A DNA stretch of 64,000 bases from Ricinus communis (lineage: Eukaryota; Streptophyta; Magnoliopsida; Malpighiales; Euphorbiaceae), in assembly GCF_019578655.1 (NCBI RefSeq), contig NC_063256.1, positions 34,808,553 through 34,872,552 of the forward strand, given 5' to 3'. Below are positions 1 to 11,581 of the stretch, piece by piece. The first letter of the stretch is position 1. Each line of letters opens with the position of its first letter. The translations under genes and the position numbers were made by a program. The notes under the pieces are model-generated. The model made no database searches and had not been told where the DNA came from. It saw only the letters and a list, made by a program, of their open reading frames with translations.

Positions 1-668
1 CTTGATCATCTTACAATTTGATTAGATGATCTTAGGGTTTGATTTCAAGTTGATCTTTGGATTTTCAAGTTAGTGATTCACAGGTTCATAAGAATTAGAA
101 TTCGCTAGTTCTACTCTTAGAGGTTCTTTTAACATTTAGTATTAGAGTTTTTGGATCTTGAATCAGATTATCTATCATTCTTTAATGTTATTTCATTGTG
201 TTCTTTAAATTTTCAAGTGATTTGATTCGTTTCTTAATAACAATCTTAACTGTTTTTGTTTAGCTGAGTTTCTAATAAATAAAAGAAAAAAATAAAAATT
301 GAAAAAAAAGGACAAAAAGAAAGAAAAAAAAAATAGAACGGACAAAAAGGTACTGTCCTTTGTTGCAGTTAGATTGTCCCAGCTATAAATTTCTTGTCTT
401 ATTAGGACCCATTCAATCTCTTCACCTGGACACCCCATATGTTAGGAATCTTTTGTCTCTTTATTCCTCGTATTGCCTGACAGGAATTTGTGTTTAAACG
501 GACAATGTTGCCCGACGGTGTGACTCTCTCTCATGTTTTGATTATCAAGTATACATTCATTGAATTTGAAATTTGCATATCAGAGACATTAAAACTCCAT
601 CCTTCTTCCATGACTCGATGAGTCTGAAAAACAAGATATAAGAAGAACCAACTTCATTAAGTGCAGCA
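1..668. other. Non-coding, no gene recognised
   Basis: AT-rich sequence without a recognisable protein or RNA gene. A purine-rich run lies at about 280-350. A minus-strand open frame near 205-438 has no recognisable family and is partly low complexity, so I do not call it. Confidence 0.5.
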
Positions 669-809
669 ATGGATGCCATTTTCATATCAATGATTCGCTT
701 TGTAGATAAATTGTCAGACTCGTTGATCGACAAAGCAACTCTAATCTCTTCTGCACAACAATACCCTGTTCAACTTTTTCTCTGCTTACACTGGTCAAGA
801 AATGAGTGA
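669..809 (+). pseudogene. Possible relic of an NLR (CC-NBS-LRR) N-terminus
   Basis: A 46-codon ATG frame starting MDAIFISMIRFVDKLSDSL resembles the start of the coiled-coil (Rx-N) domain of plant NLR immune receptors, which commonly open with a MAD/MDA-type sequence and an amphipathic helix. The resemblance ends after about 30 residues, and no P-loop or NB-ARC motif follows in the AT-rich DNA downstream. If real it is only a 5' remnant. It could also be chance. The call rests on general pattern only. Confidence 0.2.
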
Positions 810-2011
810 CCCATCTGCACAAACTGATTCAAGCTTTTCCACTGCAAGGAGAGAGGGTGAGATGCTCATATAGGTGGTTTTTTCTTTTCTTGAAGAATGT
901 CCAGGATCCCTTTTTTTCTTATTGAACTTTATGTTAAGCAAGAATTTTACTATTATTTTAATAGTGCAAAAGTTGTATGTAAAATGTATTTATGTGATAT
1001 ATAAAAGTTATACAATAACATAGTAAGAAAATTTAAGGAAATATATATATGGATATTAAAAAATAATTTTAGATATCACCATATTTATATTAAAAATGTA
1101 CTAAATAGATATTAAAATATATTAAATAGATATAAAAAATATAACATATATTAAAAGATAATTTTAAATATCAATTTTTATATATCTAATATGTACTAAG
1201 TATATATTCAAATACTTAAAATGGATACTAAAGAATAATTTTGAATTCTAGTTATACCATATTTATATTATTATATACAAAAACATATTAAAATATTAAA
1301 ATGAATACTAAAAAATAATTTTAAATACTATATATACCAAGTTAATAAATAATAATTATGTACCAAACATACACTAAACATATACCACCATACTTTTCAA
1401 ATAAAATTTCAACTTCACAGTAAAAAAGATATTTTAAGTCTTTTTTAGGATATTTCTAAAAAAATCCCTTTCTTTTTTATTTAATTTATTCATAATGTGT
1501 CTCATCTATCAAATAATATATATAATAATACTTCATATAGACTCGAAAGGTTAAAATCACTTTCAATAAAAATAGAATCGATCCTCTTTTAGTTTTGTAT
1601 CTTATTTTATATTCATTTTTTTATTTCTTCATTCCCTCCTATACCCTCCTATATTATGTGACTTTTTATAGCTCATCTAAAGGATGCGCGCAGTACAAAG
1701 TTCATATGCAGAATTCATTTAGTTCATCGTATTAACTCGACTTCATTCCCCCTTTCATTCGTTACAATAAAATATTGAGAAATTCAATAATTTTCCTTAA
1801 ATAATTAAAGATTTTATTGTTGTTGCAACTTTCCACCAACAGAATCTGCTTTCCTTAGGTCTATTATTGCAATTTTCATGTCTTATTGTCCTTAGTGACA
1901 TCTTTTCTACCATTACTGAAATCCCCTGATTCTCTTTTCTTTTTCATGGACAATTACTTATTTTTTACAAAACCTCAGCCATTTCCTCTATTTCTCATTC
2001 CATAATGAAAA
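810..2011. other. AT-rich intergenic DNA with degenerate short repeats
   Basis: No gene seen. From about 1040 to 1345 there are loosely repeated blocks built on the theme GATACTAAAAAATAATTTTA, giving the stretch a degenerate tandem character. Such sequence is typical of decayed transposon or microsatellite-rich DNA. Confidence 0.5.
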
Positions 2012-2394
2012 ATGGGAGTAACCATTGAAGAACTTCACGGTCGGGGTAAAACCCAGAAAACATACAAGATCACACCATCCACATCCGGCTAGTTCGCACC
2101 ACCGTTACTTGCTCAAGAGCAGTAGCTGACAGATGGATCCAAGAACATCTTGAAGCTCCATGCCATCATTACCAAAACATTGTCAGCTTCGATATAGAAT
2201 GGCGGTTGACTTTCCAATACTGCATCCGAAAATGCTGCCCTACCTTCCAGCTTTATCAAGCACTAGCTAATCCTAACATTATCTATACTAGAGTTCGTAT
2301 ATCAGGCAATGCAAAGAAGCTAGAAAAGGATTATGATTTGGAGGTGACACACATGGCAAACGTAGCGGATTTGGCAGCAAAAGCATTAATTTGA
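2012..2394 (+). pseudogene. Decayed Werner-type 3'-5' exonuclease-like gene
   Basis: The frame ending at 2394 contains SFDIEWR, then FQL, ALANPN, KLEKDYDLEVTH and DLAAKAL. These match the layout of plant Werner-syndrome-like exonucleases: the DIEWR exonuclease I motif with its metal-binding Asp/Glu, then a segment ending in a DLxxLA-like element. Several features indicate a pseudogene. An upstream ATG frame at 2012 (MGVTIEELHGR) is separated from the exonuclease part by a frameshift and stops near 2090-2130. The usual residues between the FQL and LANPN motifs are missing. The frame stops straight after the first third to half of the domain, so exonuclease motifs II and III are absent. Family members are usually intronless and about 200 aa. 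A functional short gene is unlikely. Confidence 0.65.
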
Positions 2395-3197
2395 TCATAA
2401 CGAATTCAGCAGAAGCATTGGTTGAGACTATAATTGGAGAAGAGTTAGATAAGCTGCAGTAGCACTAGAGAGGAGCATGTAATATTCAGGAAAAAAGAAA
2501 TGAAGAAATGAGCATGGAGGATCATGGAGTGTCTTGAAATGATGTGAGAAGAATAAGACCTTATTGCATTTAAGAGCATGGAACCATAAGAGTAAATTTG
2601 TAGTAACAGGAGACAGTGAGTGCGTAGCAGGGAGGATCACTCAGATTATTCTGGAGTTATTGCCCCACGACCACCGACACAATCATTGACGCTGCTATCA
2701 CCACCGCCACTAAATCAGTGAATCACAACAGTTCCCACAGTTTCATGACATAATTAATAAAGAAAAACAACACAGTTTGTTTGTGTTTTCTTTAAGGAAA
2801 AAGGAACCTTCAAAACCAAAAACCAAACAAAAACTGAACATCAGAATAGTTGTCCAGCAGTCCTTTGTAATTAATTCTAAGGATCTATTGCGTTTCATTC
2901 CAGCAATTTCTTTTGTTACTACTAGTATTTGCTTCATGTTTGGTTGTGATATCACAAAGAAAGCTCCGCAAAACAAGTGAATCAAATGTTCAAGAATAAT
3001 TTGCATCAGCTGGAATACTAAGACATCAAAAAAAATAAAATAATGTGGATTAGGACTATGTCAAACAAAGAACTTACAGATATTGGCTTGAAGAACCATG
3101 AAGCTAATGACTTGTTGAACTATATACCGTTTTTTTGGGATAAGAAACTAGAAATTTAAGATATTATTCCTTAAAAAAATGTCAAGTAATCCTTGTC
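2395..3197. other. Intergenic; 3' flank of ARMC7
   Basis: No gene recognised. Open frames on both strands at 2743-3006 overlap each other and resemble no family. The right part probably holds the 3' UTR and poly(A) signals of the minus-strand ARMC7 gene. Confidence 0.45.
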
Positions 3198-6100
3198 TCA
3201 ATTATTGCCGGAGACATGTTTATCTAAGAATGCATTAGCCAGATTACTGAAGCTTACATTTACTGCTTCTGCTGCAGCATATCTCTGGATGACATCTATA
3301 ACTTCCGGCCTCAGAATCTCTTCCTTGTTAGATGAGTTGCAAAGATAATAAAGAGCTCCAATAGCATAGTTGACCTGCAACCATGATTGGATATTATATT
3401 AGCATAGGCATTGAAACAATGCAACATTGGAGGAATTATTCCAGACCCATAGTTCTTGAAAGGTCAACAAATTTGAAATAGCAAGGCGCTTTGTGAACAA
3501 AAGTAGAAGACTTGTGTAACTCGGCCAGTAACACCTTAAAAATGGTATTGCAGGACAAGGAAAGAGAGAGAGAAGACTAAAAGTGGACATTTGTTATCAT
3601 ATTCATCAACAGTCATGTACATTTTACTGCCCCAAACAATGGACAGTTAAAACTCAGTAGAATATCCAGAGTTAGCATTCTACAGGATAATCGCACCACC
3701 CACTATCTTAAGAATTTAGAACTTTAGGCATAACAAGCCAAAACTAGATGTTTTGAATTTTAGTTATTGAAAAATCAGAAAAGCACTCCAAGAAAATATT
3801 ATACGAGCAATTTGCCAATAAGAATACAAATTAAAAATATCACAAGTACAACCAAAGAAGAATATGAATCAAAGATATCATGAGTACAACCAAAGCCACC
3901 TTCTTCCCAGTTTTCATAACAGGTCACAAGTTCGAAGCAATTATGATTTGTTAAAGAGTGGACTCAGAAAACAGGGGATCAATCACTTCCTATCAGGGTT
4001 GCTCATTTCTAAAAATCTTTTAATTCTTGAAATTACAAGTCTTCTCACTCATTGTACGCCTTTAGTTCCTTCAAGGTTTTCAAGTTTATTGAATATTACT
4101 GTTTAAGAATCTGAGTTTCAATATCCAATTCTCAGATTTGAAATACTAAGATTCCTTTTATATTTTGAATCAGGCTAAAAAATAACAGAATTTCAGGAGT
4201 CATTATTGTAATACTACCCTTTAAAATACTTGCAAAAGAGCAGACAATTACAAAGGAAAAAAAATTGCATAGATTTTGCCAGCAATTCAATGTGCCTTTT
4301 TACAATTTAATCCCATGATAAGCCTCCTAGATATGAAAATAGTGCTACAACCAAATGAAAACCAATAAATCACAAGTTCTCACATACTGTGTTTTGAACT
4401 GGGCTTGACAAACATTGGATAATAAGGGGTATTCCACCACTCTGCGTGATAATCGCAGCATTTGCTGGATCTGCAATGTGATAAAGGACAGGTAGTGAGT
4501 GCTAACATAAGCGAATAATTCTGATGGCTTAAGGAGGAACAAAGTGAAATTAACGTAACTTTCAGGTTATGAAAAAATACTTGCACTGCTGGACTTACCA
4601 GCACAAGAATTACATACACCTCCAATCCCAAATTCCACAAGCTTCTCATTTGGTTCGGTTATGCAATCTAGGAAGAGTTCCAAAACATTGAGCTGATCAA
4701 GAATTGCATAGAAAAGATGTTTATGTGGGATAGAATATGTGAAAGGAATCTTAGTTCACATTCACTGTCATACGATTCCGGGTTTCAAACAGCAAAGCAA
4801 AAGCCCCAAACCTGGCGTAAGAATACATAATTGTAAGGATCATAAGCAAAGTTTGCCAAATTAGCAACGATTCGCTCTTTCGTTTCTGCAACCACAAAAA
4901 AAATTCTTCATATAATTACATGGGGATCTCAAGTATGGATGAATTAGTTGTTAATAGAATGAGCATGTGATTAGAGATACTGTCAAACAACGTTTACAAA
5001 ATATTAGTAATAAACTATGGCTTTCAGCATCACTCAATAAAAATATCGCAAACATGACACATTACTGGAAAAGCTCATATAACCAATTATCTCTCTCCCT
5101 GTCTCACACATATATGTGGGCGCACACACAAGGCTGACATTTTCAGATGTCTCTGAATTTAAGCTCAAACTTAGGCCAAACCTATTGAAGACACTTCACA
5201 ATAAAAGCCACAATTTTTCAGTAAGAGATGACATAATTGTAAAACGAGTATCATCTTAGAAACTCTGACAGAATCCAAAAGATAATGTATTTGAGTCAAC
5301 ATAAATGACATGTCTTAGTTGTGGAGTTATTATATCTCCGACACTTCTCAGAAATCAGCAACAAATACCATCAAGATACTGCAAGAGGACAATGTTATCT
5401 TCTACTATCCAAGTTTCTCTTTTCCTTTATTTCAGCTGTATGTTGCAAAGGTATATAAGTAAAAGCACCTATATCGAGAAGGATTGATCACGATAAAAGG
5501 ACTACTGCTAACTTTAATAAACTACAATTCACAGAAAAGAAGATAATAAATTCATTCAAAGACAAAGAGGTGTAATAAAGAACCATGTACAGAATTCAGT
5601 CTATACAGATATTTTGCAAGCTAATATCAATGTACAGCTTAGCAGTGGCTGGCTTTGCAGTCTGGAAATGCATCATGTGACTTGAAGCTGGTCAAATGGA
5701 CAAGGGATTGCACAATCTCAAGCATAATGAGAATGACATTCAATTGAAAAAACTACAAGAAGAAAAATGATGGAAGGCAGGACTGAACCCTAAGCACAAA
5801 CATGATCATGACAAGATATCAATGTTAAGAGAGGCTGCACTTTCACTTCAGTACTAATAGCAGATTAAGATACAGCACACGCCTCTTAATGTTTGAACTT
5901 CCAGTGACACTATCAAATAAAAAAGAAAAAAGAAAAAGACAAGGAGTAAAAAGAAAAGAGAGAGGACAGAACCTAGCTATAAGATTCCCTATAGATATAT
6001 TAATGGCCCGACCAGGAGTAAGGAAAAGTTTAATGTGAAGACTGCTGAAAAAGCTCTATATTAATCAAGCTGGATGCAGCAAATGGCACACAGGCTGGAG

Positions 6101-7881
6101 CAGGGAAATAGAATTTAAACGACTAACCGGATCTTGATAGAGATGGGCTGATGATTCTTTTAATCAGAGGCAGAGAGAGGGCAAGGAAGGTTCCCATGAT
6201 CTACCAAGAGTTTCAAATAAATGAAACTAATTTCCTAGTTTCCACTATTAGATTAAAGAAAAATGATACTGAGTGTTGCCATCAAATGATTGTATCTAGG
6301 GAATAAGGATGTTAGGCATTATTACTGGTTGAAATCTCTCCTTAGTAGATGAACGAAATATTAATATCACTGGCACCAATGGAAGTAACCAAAGACTCAA
6401 AATTGAGTACCAGTGTGTTGAGTGAGTCCACCTGGAATTATAAATAAAAGATATTCTGCCAAAAATAAAAAGCATAAAATAAATAGAAAAAATATAGAGA
6501 AGAGGCTAAAAATGAACAAATGACTCTTCATGAATATGTACATCAGACAGCCATATTAAAAGTATTCCATTAACTAAGTCAAATATATCATGGGTAGTAC
6601 TAAGGACTATGTTAAGAGGTATAAAACCTTCTAAGCAAGATAGTTTTCACTTACCAACAAAACTTGGCCAATAGAATTGCTTATGAATATGTACATCAGA
6701 CAGCCATATTAAAAGTATTCCATTAACTAAGTCAAATATATCATGGGTAGCACTAAGGACTATGTTAAGAGGTATAAAACCTTCTAAGCAATAGCTGTCC
6801 TTATAAAACATATGTAACCTAGTTATGTTCTTACTTCTTGGGTGATTGATTCTCTCTCTCTCTCTCTTTATGCTTTCTTTCTTCTGAAGGATGATGCTAC
6901 AGTGACCGTACACTCTGTTCCAGCACTCTAACAATACCATTCTTTTTATATCTCTAGACAGCCTCGTTTCTCTCACTTTCTCTTCTTCCTACACTTCTCT
7001 TTGTTTCTTCCAAAGGATGCTACAGTGACCATAGTTACTGACTAACAGTTCAGAGCACTCTAAAAACACCAATTTCTCTTCTTCTTTTTTTCCCACACTA
7101 GTCGGTTTCATGGCACTCTAAGCTCTTCTTAAATTTTAAACTCTGTAACTGATAAATTACTGGAGACCATACAGCTGTAATGTGATACAAAAAAGATCAA
7201 GAATAAACAGAAATATGCTAATTTAGGGAAAGAACAGAACATGTAGACAATCTCTACCTCATTAGATTATACACTAAATGCAGACTAACAGAACTAACAT
7301 CTCATGCGCCACTTATGAGCATGCTTACAGTTGGTAATGGATAGCAACATAATCATACTGAAGTGAAAATCTTACAATTACAAACATATTTCCGAAAGTC
7401 ACAATTTGTCAAAAACTTTTTATGAAGCAATATATTATACAAATATTTAGAATGCCATTCAAAGATTGTAACAGTTTTACATAGCTAACAATATCATTCC
7501 ATCATATGATGATTCATATAGTTGAATTTTGATTGTCTGTGTGCTCAAAATTATAAATTTAGGAAAACAGATAGACAAAGAAAATTATCAAAATAAACTA
7601 TAAAGTGAACATACCTTCATCACTTGCATTCTGAAATTGGCTCACCAATTCCTGTAATAAATAAGAAAAAAGAGTAATTAATGGAGCATATATATATATC
7701 AAGAAGTCAGTAATACTAATAAATGCTCCAAATCTTCTGCTTTGCAAAGAAAAAAAATAGTAATAATAGTTATAATGAGAAGGAGAAATTGAAAAAGAAA
7801 ATAGAAAACCTGAAGGTATTGGAGCCTTGGGGTTCCATATTTTCCAATTCTTTCTTCTTGTCTCTGATTGTTTGTAAACAT
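3198..7881 (-). CDS. ARMC7: Armadillo repeat-containing protein 7 (ARMC7) homologue
   Basis: Six coding exons on the minus strand: 7810-7881, 7615-7651, 4812-4885, 4599-4692, 4388-4470 and 3198-3374. They total 537 nt, or 178 aa plus stop, with GT..AG borders and matching phases. The protein starts [10 protein letters not shown], then has a leading helix ([10 protein letters not shown]) and armadillo-type repeats with the family signatures [36 protein letters not shown] and [13 protein letters not shown]. Human ARMC7 is about 198 aa and has the same order of motifs. It has been linked to spliceosome-associated complexes in animals; no enzyme activity is expected. The start is chosen because the protein aligns from this methionine and an AG acceptor lies just upstream at 7921-7922. 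The 2.7 kb intron between exons 2 and 3 and the long 5' intron are full of repeats. The upstream leader is considered in separate entries. Confidence 0.88.
6529..6791. repeat. Near-identical 110 bp direct duplication, 153 bp apart
   Basis: The block 6529-6640 (starting ATGAATATGTACATCAGACA) recurs at 6682-6791 with about one difference. This is a recent local duplication inside the ARMC7 intron. A loose echo of another kind follows at 6890-7060, where GATGCTACAGTGACC occurs twice. Confidence 0.85.
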
Positions 7882-8109
7882 CTCTTCTTGCGGCAGAAAA
7901 TTATTTGGGAAATACGAACCCTGAAATGCTTAACATTGCAAAACTCAACTATATGAACCTCAGATATTTTCCAATTCTTTCTTCTTCTGCATTACAGGAA
8001 AAGAAAGAACATCAAATTCTTCAACTCTAACAGGGGGAGAAAGAACCAGAAGACAATGATCATGATGATGATAAATAATAGTTTCTAGAAGTGCAGATCA
8101 AGAGTAGAA

Positions 8110-8735
8110 CCCATTGCAATACATGTATGTTTCACACCAGACTCAGCTTATAGATGGTTGTATATTATCCATGCACTTCTTTTACTAGTGAAATAAAAAT
8201 AACCAGCATTGACAGTTTATCTTCTTTGCAGCTTTAATGATTAACATTTTGCAGTAATTACTTAATGTCCTTAAACTCATTTGTTATGAAAACATAATAA
8301 ACATGTTGTATGGATGAATTACGTAAATATATACCTCAGATCCTTCAAGCACAAGCTTGCACCTTATGCCTAAGCCCTGGATATCCCTTGTGTGCTAATG
8401 CTTGCAACTTTCACATCTTGGACTTCACTATTGCAATCTCAGATGTTTGTTCTGAACTACACTCAAATTACAGTTGGTTGTACTATTATTTATGCACTTT
8501 TTTCCTCATGAAAAATGAATTGAACTAGCATAACAGTTTATCTCCTTCATAGTAATAATGCTTGAAAATGATTCAACTCTATTGTTATTACTTACACAAT
8601 GAAAACATAATATAACTTTTTTATGGATTAATTAAGTAAATATCCACCTCACATCTCTCAAGTGCAAGCTTGCACCTTAAGCCTAAGTCCTGGGCACCCC
8701 TTGTATCCTAATGCTTGCAACTTCACATCTACAAT
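8110..8735. repeat. Two diverged tandem units of about 320 bp
   Basis: Units at about 8110-8430 and 8440-8735 share TGGTTGTA..ATGCACTT, CATAATA..TGGATGAATTA and AAGCTTGCACCTTA..CCTAAG in the same order. The second unit is also part of the inverted duplication described below. More diverged members of this family lie at 14340-14610 and 16490-17340. Confidence 0.7.
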
Positions 8736-9878
8736 TCCACATTTTATTCTATACAAAAATGTTAATGACAGATAACTTTCTATTGCAAAATAAATTAAAC
8801 ACTTATACTACAAGCCATTTGAAATTTACATAGACAATTTGATCAACAATGCAAACAAGTTTAGAGGAAAAATTTCAGTTCAAAAGTATACCGTCTAAAA
8901 GCTGCTATCAGGCTATCATTAAGCAAGGCACTAGAATGCTCTTAGGGAATGGAACTGCTTTTTCATTTTCCTAGGACTGAATGGCTTGAAAGAAAGCATT
9001 CTCAAACCTATTTAATAACCAAACTAGCACCTATTGCGTGCCTTCAATAAATTCTGCAATCCTTCTGATCCAATTCTGAGAGCAACAGAATAAATGTCCA
9101 TTATCTATCTTACCACCCTTCCTAACCACTTTAGAATCACTAAAACAATGTCTATATATAACCCAATGAAATAAAAAGTTTAGCCTATTTTTCTGGTTTA
9201 ACAAAGGTTTTCAAAGGAAGGAAATCCTTCCATGTATGTCTGTTCTGCAGTATATTTTTCTAGTTTAGCAAGAAAAAAAAAATCTATAATAAAAATGTTC
9301 AATACCACTCACTCTATTGTGCTTAATCACTGCTCACTCTATTGTGTTTACTCACCATCAAAAAGGGCCCTAGAGTGAGTAATTTTTAATAGAGTGAACG
9401 GCAGCAGCAATAGCCAATCCAATTAAAAATCGATGTGCAGATCCATTTGCTCAAATTAAAGCATGAAAATAGTGTTTAGAGAAAATCAATGTCATCAAAA
9501 ATAAGATCCAACTGGAGTTGAAAGAATAGCAAAAACGAAACACATCAAAAATACAATCGATCTAAGTAGTTGAAATTAAAGGAAAGGAAAGGAAAGAGGA
9601 GCACCTTACGAACAAAACCATACTCGCTCTCCTTCTCAGAATCTTCGAATGTTGTCAATCGAGCACCGTATACTGACGGCGTTATGGCAGAGAAAACAGG
9701 AAAAAGAAAACAGAAGATTGCTTAAAAGCCCTTCCTAGGGTTTCAACTGGAAGACAGGAATTCGAAGATGGTGGTGATACAGAGACAAAGAAGAGAAGAG
9801 TGTATGATTTAATCAAAGGAGAGAAAAGAGAAAACACAGAGTCGATTATGATTAAGGGAGCTTCTTGAGTTTCGTAAT
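8440..9878 (-). repeat. Left arm of a 1.44 kb inverted duplication
   Basis: The reverse complement of this segment matches 13160-14612 almost throughout. It covers a 5' leader, the V-ATPase A exon 1 fragment, and about 1.1 kb of following intron. Differences are scattered point changes and small gaps, so the duplication is fairly young but not new. The left edge (about 8442) and right edge (about 9878, just after the text TTGAGTTTCGTAATGG) are abrupt. Between the two arms lie about 3.3 kb of unrelated AT-rich sequence. Confidence 0.9.
9605..9682 (-). pseudogene. V-ATPase subunit A (VHA-A) exon 1 fragment, start codon lost (left copy)
   Basis: Reading leftwards, the 26 codons from 9682 encode TPSVYGARLTTFEDSEKESE and then YGFVRK. 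This is the N-terminus of plant vacuolar H+-ATPase catalytic subunit A, with the initiator ATG replaced by ACG. A good donor (CGTAAG|GTGCTC) follows at 9605/9604, as expected for the end of exon 1. The rest of the about 620-residue enzyme, including the P-loop, is nowhere in the window. The preceding pyrimidine-rich leader (9683-9870) looks like the source gene's 5' UTR. It lies in the sense direction for ARMC7 and could act as an untranslated first exon for that gene. Compared with the right copy it has one amino-acid change (F for Y). Confidence 0.85.
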
Positions 9879-9892
9879 GGCACAGTAAGAAC

Positions 9893-10632
9893 AAGGAAAT
9901 TCTTGCAAGCATGCCTATTCCCAATATATTTTTCCTGGTTAAGCAAGATACCTACAGTAAGAACAAAAATTATACACCAGGGCAGCTTTTTGATAAAAGT
10001 ACAGTTTAATTTTGTATTTATAATGATGTTGTGTGCTCGTAAATAGCTACTTAAGAAATAGAAAATGAGCAACACAACTCAGCTCCGAATCCTTAAAATT
10101 ACAAAATTTTGTCCAATAAATAATTTATATATTAAAACATTCTTATAATATTCAAATAATTAAAATATAATTTGCAAATATAACCTCAAAATATAAATTT
10201 TGTCCAATTTTATTTTTAAACCATCAAGACTTGAAAATAAAAATATTGTTGCCATCAAATGAATCGTTGAGCATTGAAGTTTATAAAAGGCTACTACCAG
10301 ATACATAAAGTCAAATTCATTAAGCAAAATCGTAAAGGAGAATGCTAATAATGAAACAACAAGTAAAAGAGAGTGGAAAATGAATTTCAAGTTAGTAGCA
10401 TTTCCTGTTAAGCCAAAGAATAACCCAAAACTATCATTTCAAATCTTAAACGACTTGACAGTAACACATTCATTTAACGCAGAAATGACAATGAACAATG
10501 ATCCCTTACACAATTACCAACTAGAAATGTTCAATCGCTTAAAGATCCATCAGATGCCATAACCCTGTAAGTTCTACGAGAATTCAAAATCCCTAATTTA
10601 ATTGCCCCAAAGAAATGCGATACTTTCATAAA
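9893..10632 (-). repeat. Second inverted duplication block (copy at 15285-16065)
   Basis: The reverse complement matches 15285-16065, including the recognisable stretch around AGTAGCATTTCCTGTTAAGC. Relative to the first inverted block, the order differs between the two sides: this block lies outside the VHA-A leader on the left, but 0.7 kb beyond its intron on the right. So at least two duplication or rearrangement events are needed. Open frames inside both copies are shadows with no recognisable product. Confidence 0.8.
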
Positions 10633-10679
10633 AAAAAAAAAAAACAAAAATAACGACGAATTGACAGAGGGAAACTTAC

Positions 10680-10810
10680 CCTTAAGAGAGAGAAGCGTGA
10701 TCGATTAGCAGGTGTGAGAGAGAGAGAGAGAGAGAGATTAGAACTTAAAGAGAAATTAAGAATGAGAAATGAGAATAGAGCAAGAGAGATAGGGAGAGTT
10801 GTAATTTTTT
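10680..10810 (-). promoter_or_regulatory. Candidate ARMC7 5' leader exon with (CT)n tract
   Basis: Read on the minus strand, a pyrimidine-rich stretch with a (CT)n run (10713-10737) ends in CTTAAGG|GTAAGTTT, a strong splice donor at 10680/10679. CT/GA-rich leaders ending in a donor are common in plant 5' UTR exons. This makes it an alternative or additional first exon for ARMC7, upstream of the VHA-A derived one. No TATA box is obvious. Confidence 0.4.
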
Positions 10811-11542
10811 TCAGGTGACAGTTAAAGACTTTCGCCTTCGCATATTCGACAGTCCGACTTCTTCTTTTTCGGACTTTTGTAATTATTTTGTACTTGTATA
10901 CTTGTCATTTTTACTCTAGAGTATCCGCAGTAGGAAATTTTAAAATTTGTATAACTATTCTGACTCTTGTTGGTAGTTTGATGATGTATTATGCAAGACA
11001 ATTATGACTATTTTATATTTGGTTAATTGTATATTTGGATTTGCGGGTTGGTAAAGAACTTACTACGGGTTTGGTGGCCTCACCCATTCTGAATCTTGGG
11101 CCCAGTGGGTCGTGACAAAGTACTGAATCGATAGAATTAGTGTTTTGAGAAATTAAAAAATATTAAAATAAAGGAAACTTTCTTTTTATTGATTGGGTAT
11201 ATTGATTTTATTACTACTTACGAAGATAGCTCTAACCATCCTCTCTCCCTTTTCTCGATCTAAGAAAGAAAAGAAAACAATTGCGATTGATTACAGTAAA
11301 ATTTTTCTACAATAATATTTTATGTATTAATAAAAAATTATAACTTTAATTTAATGTATTTATGAATAAAAATAAACTGTCTATTATAGTAAATTATACA
11401 TTTTTCAAATCACGCTTTAAAAAAATATCTTTCTATATAATAATTTATGTATAATTTTAAAAATATATATTATACTATATTTTAATTTATTATAGTATTA
11501 TTTTGTCTCATTAATTTTATTTATATAATATGATAAAGTATT

Positions 11543-11581
<39 letters not shown>

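Noticed and set aside
205..438. Minus-strand open frame with hydrophobic tail
   Set aside because: The phenylalanine-rich tail comes from a purine-rich run on the plus strand; there is no homology to anything I recognise.
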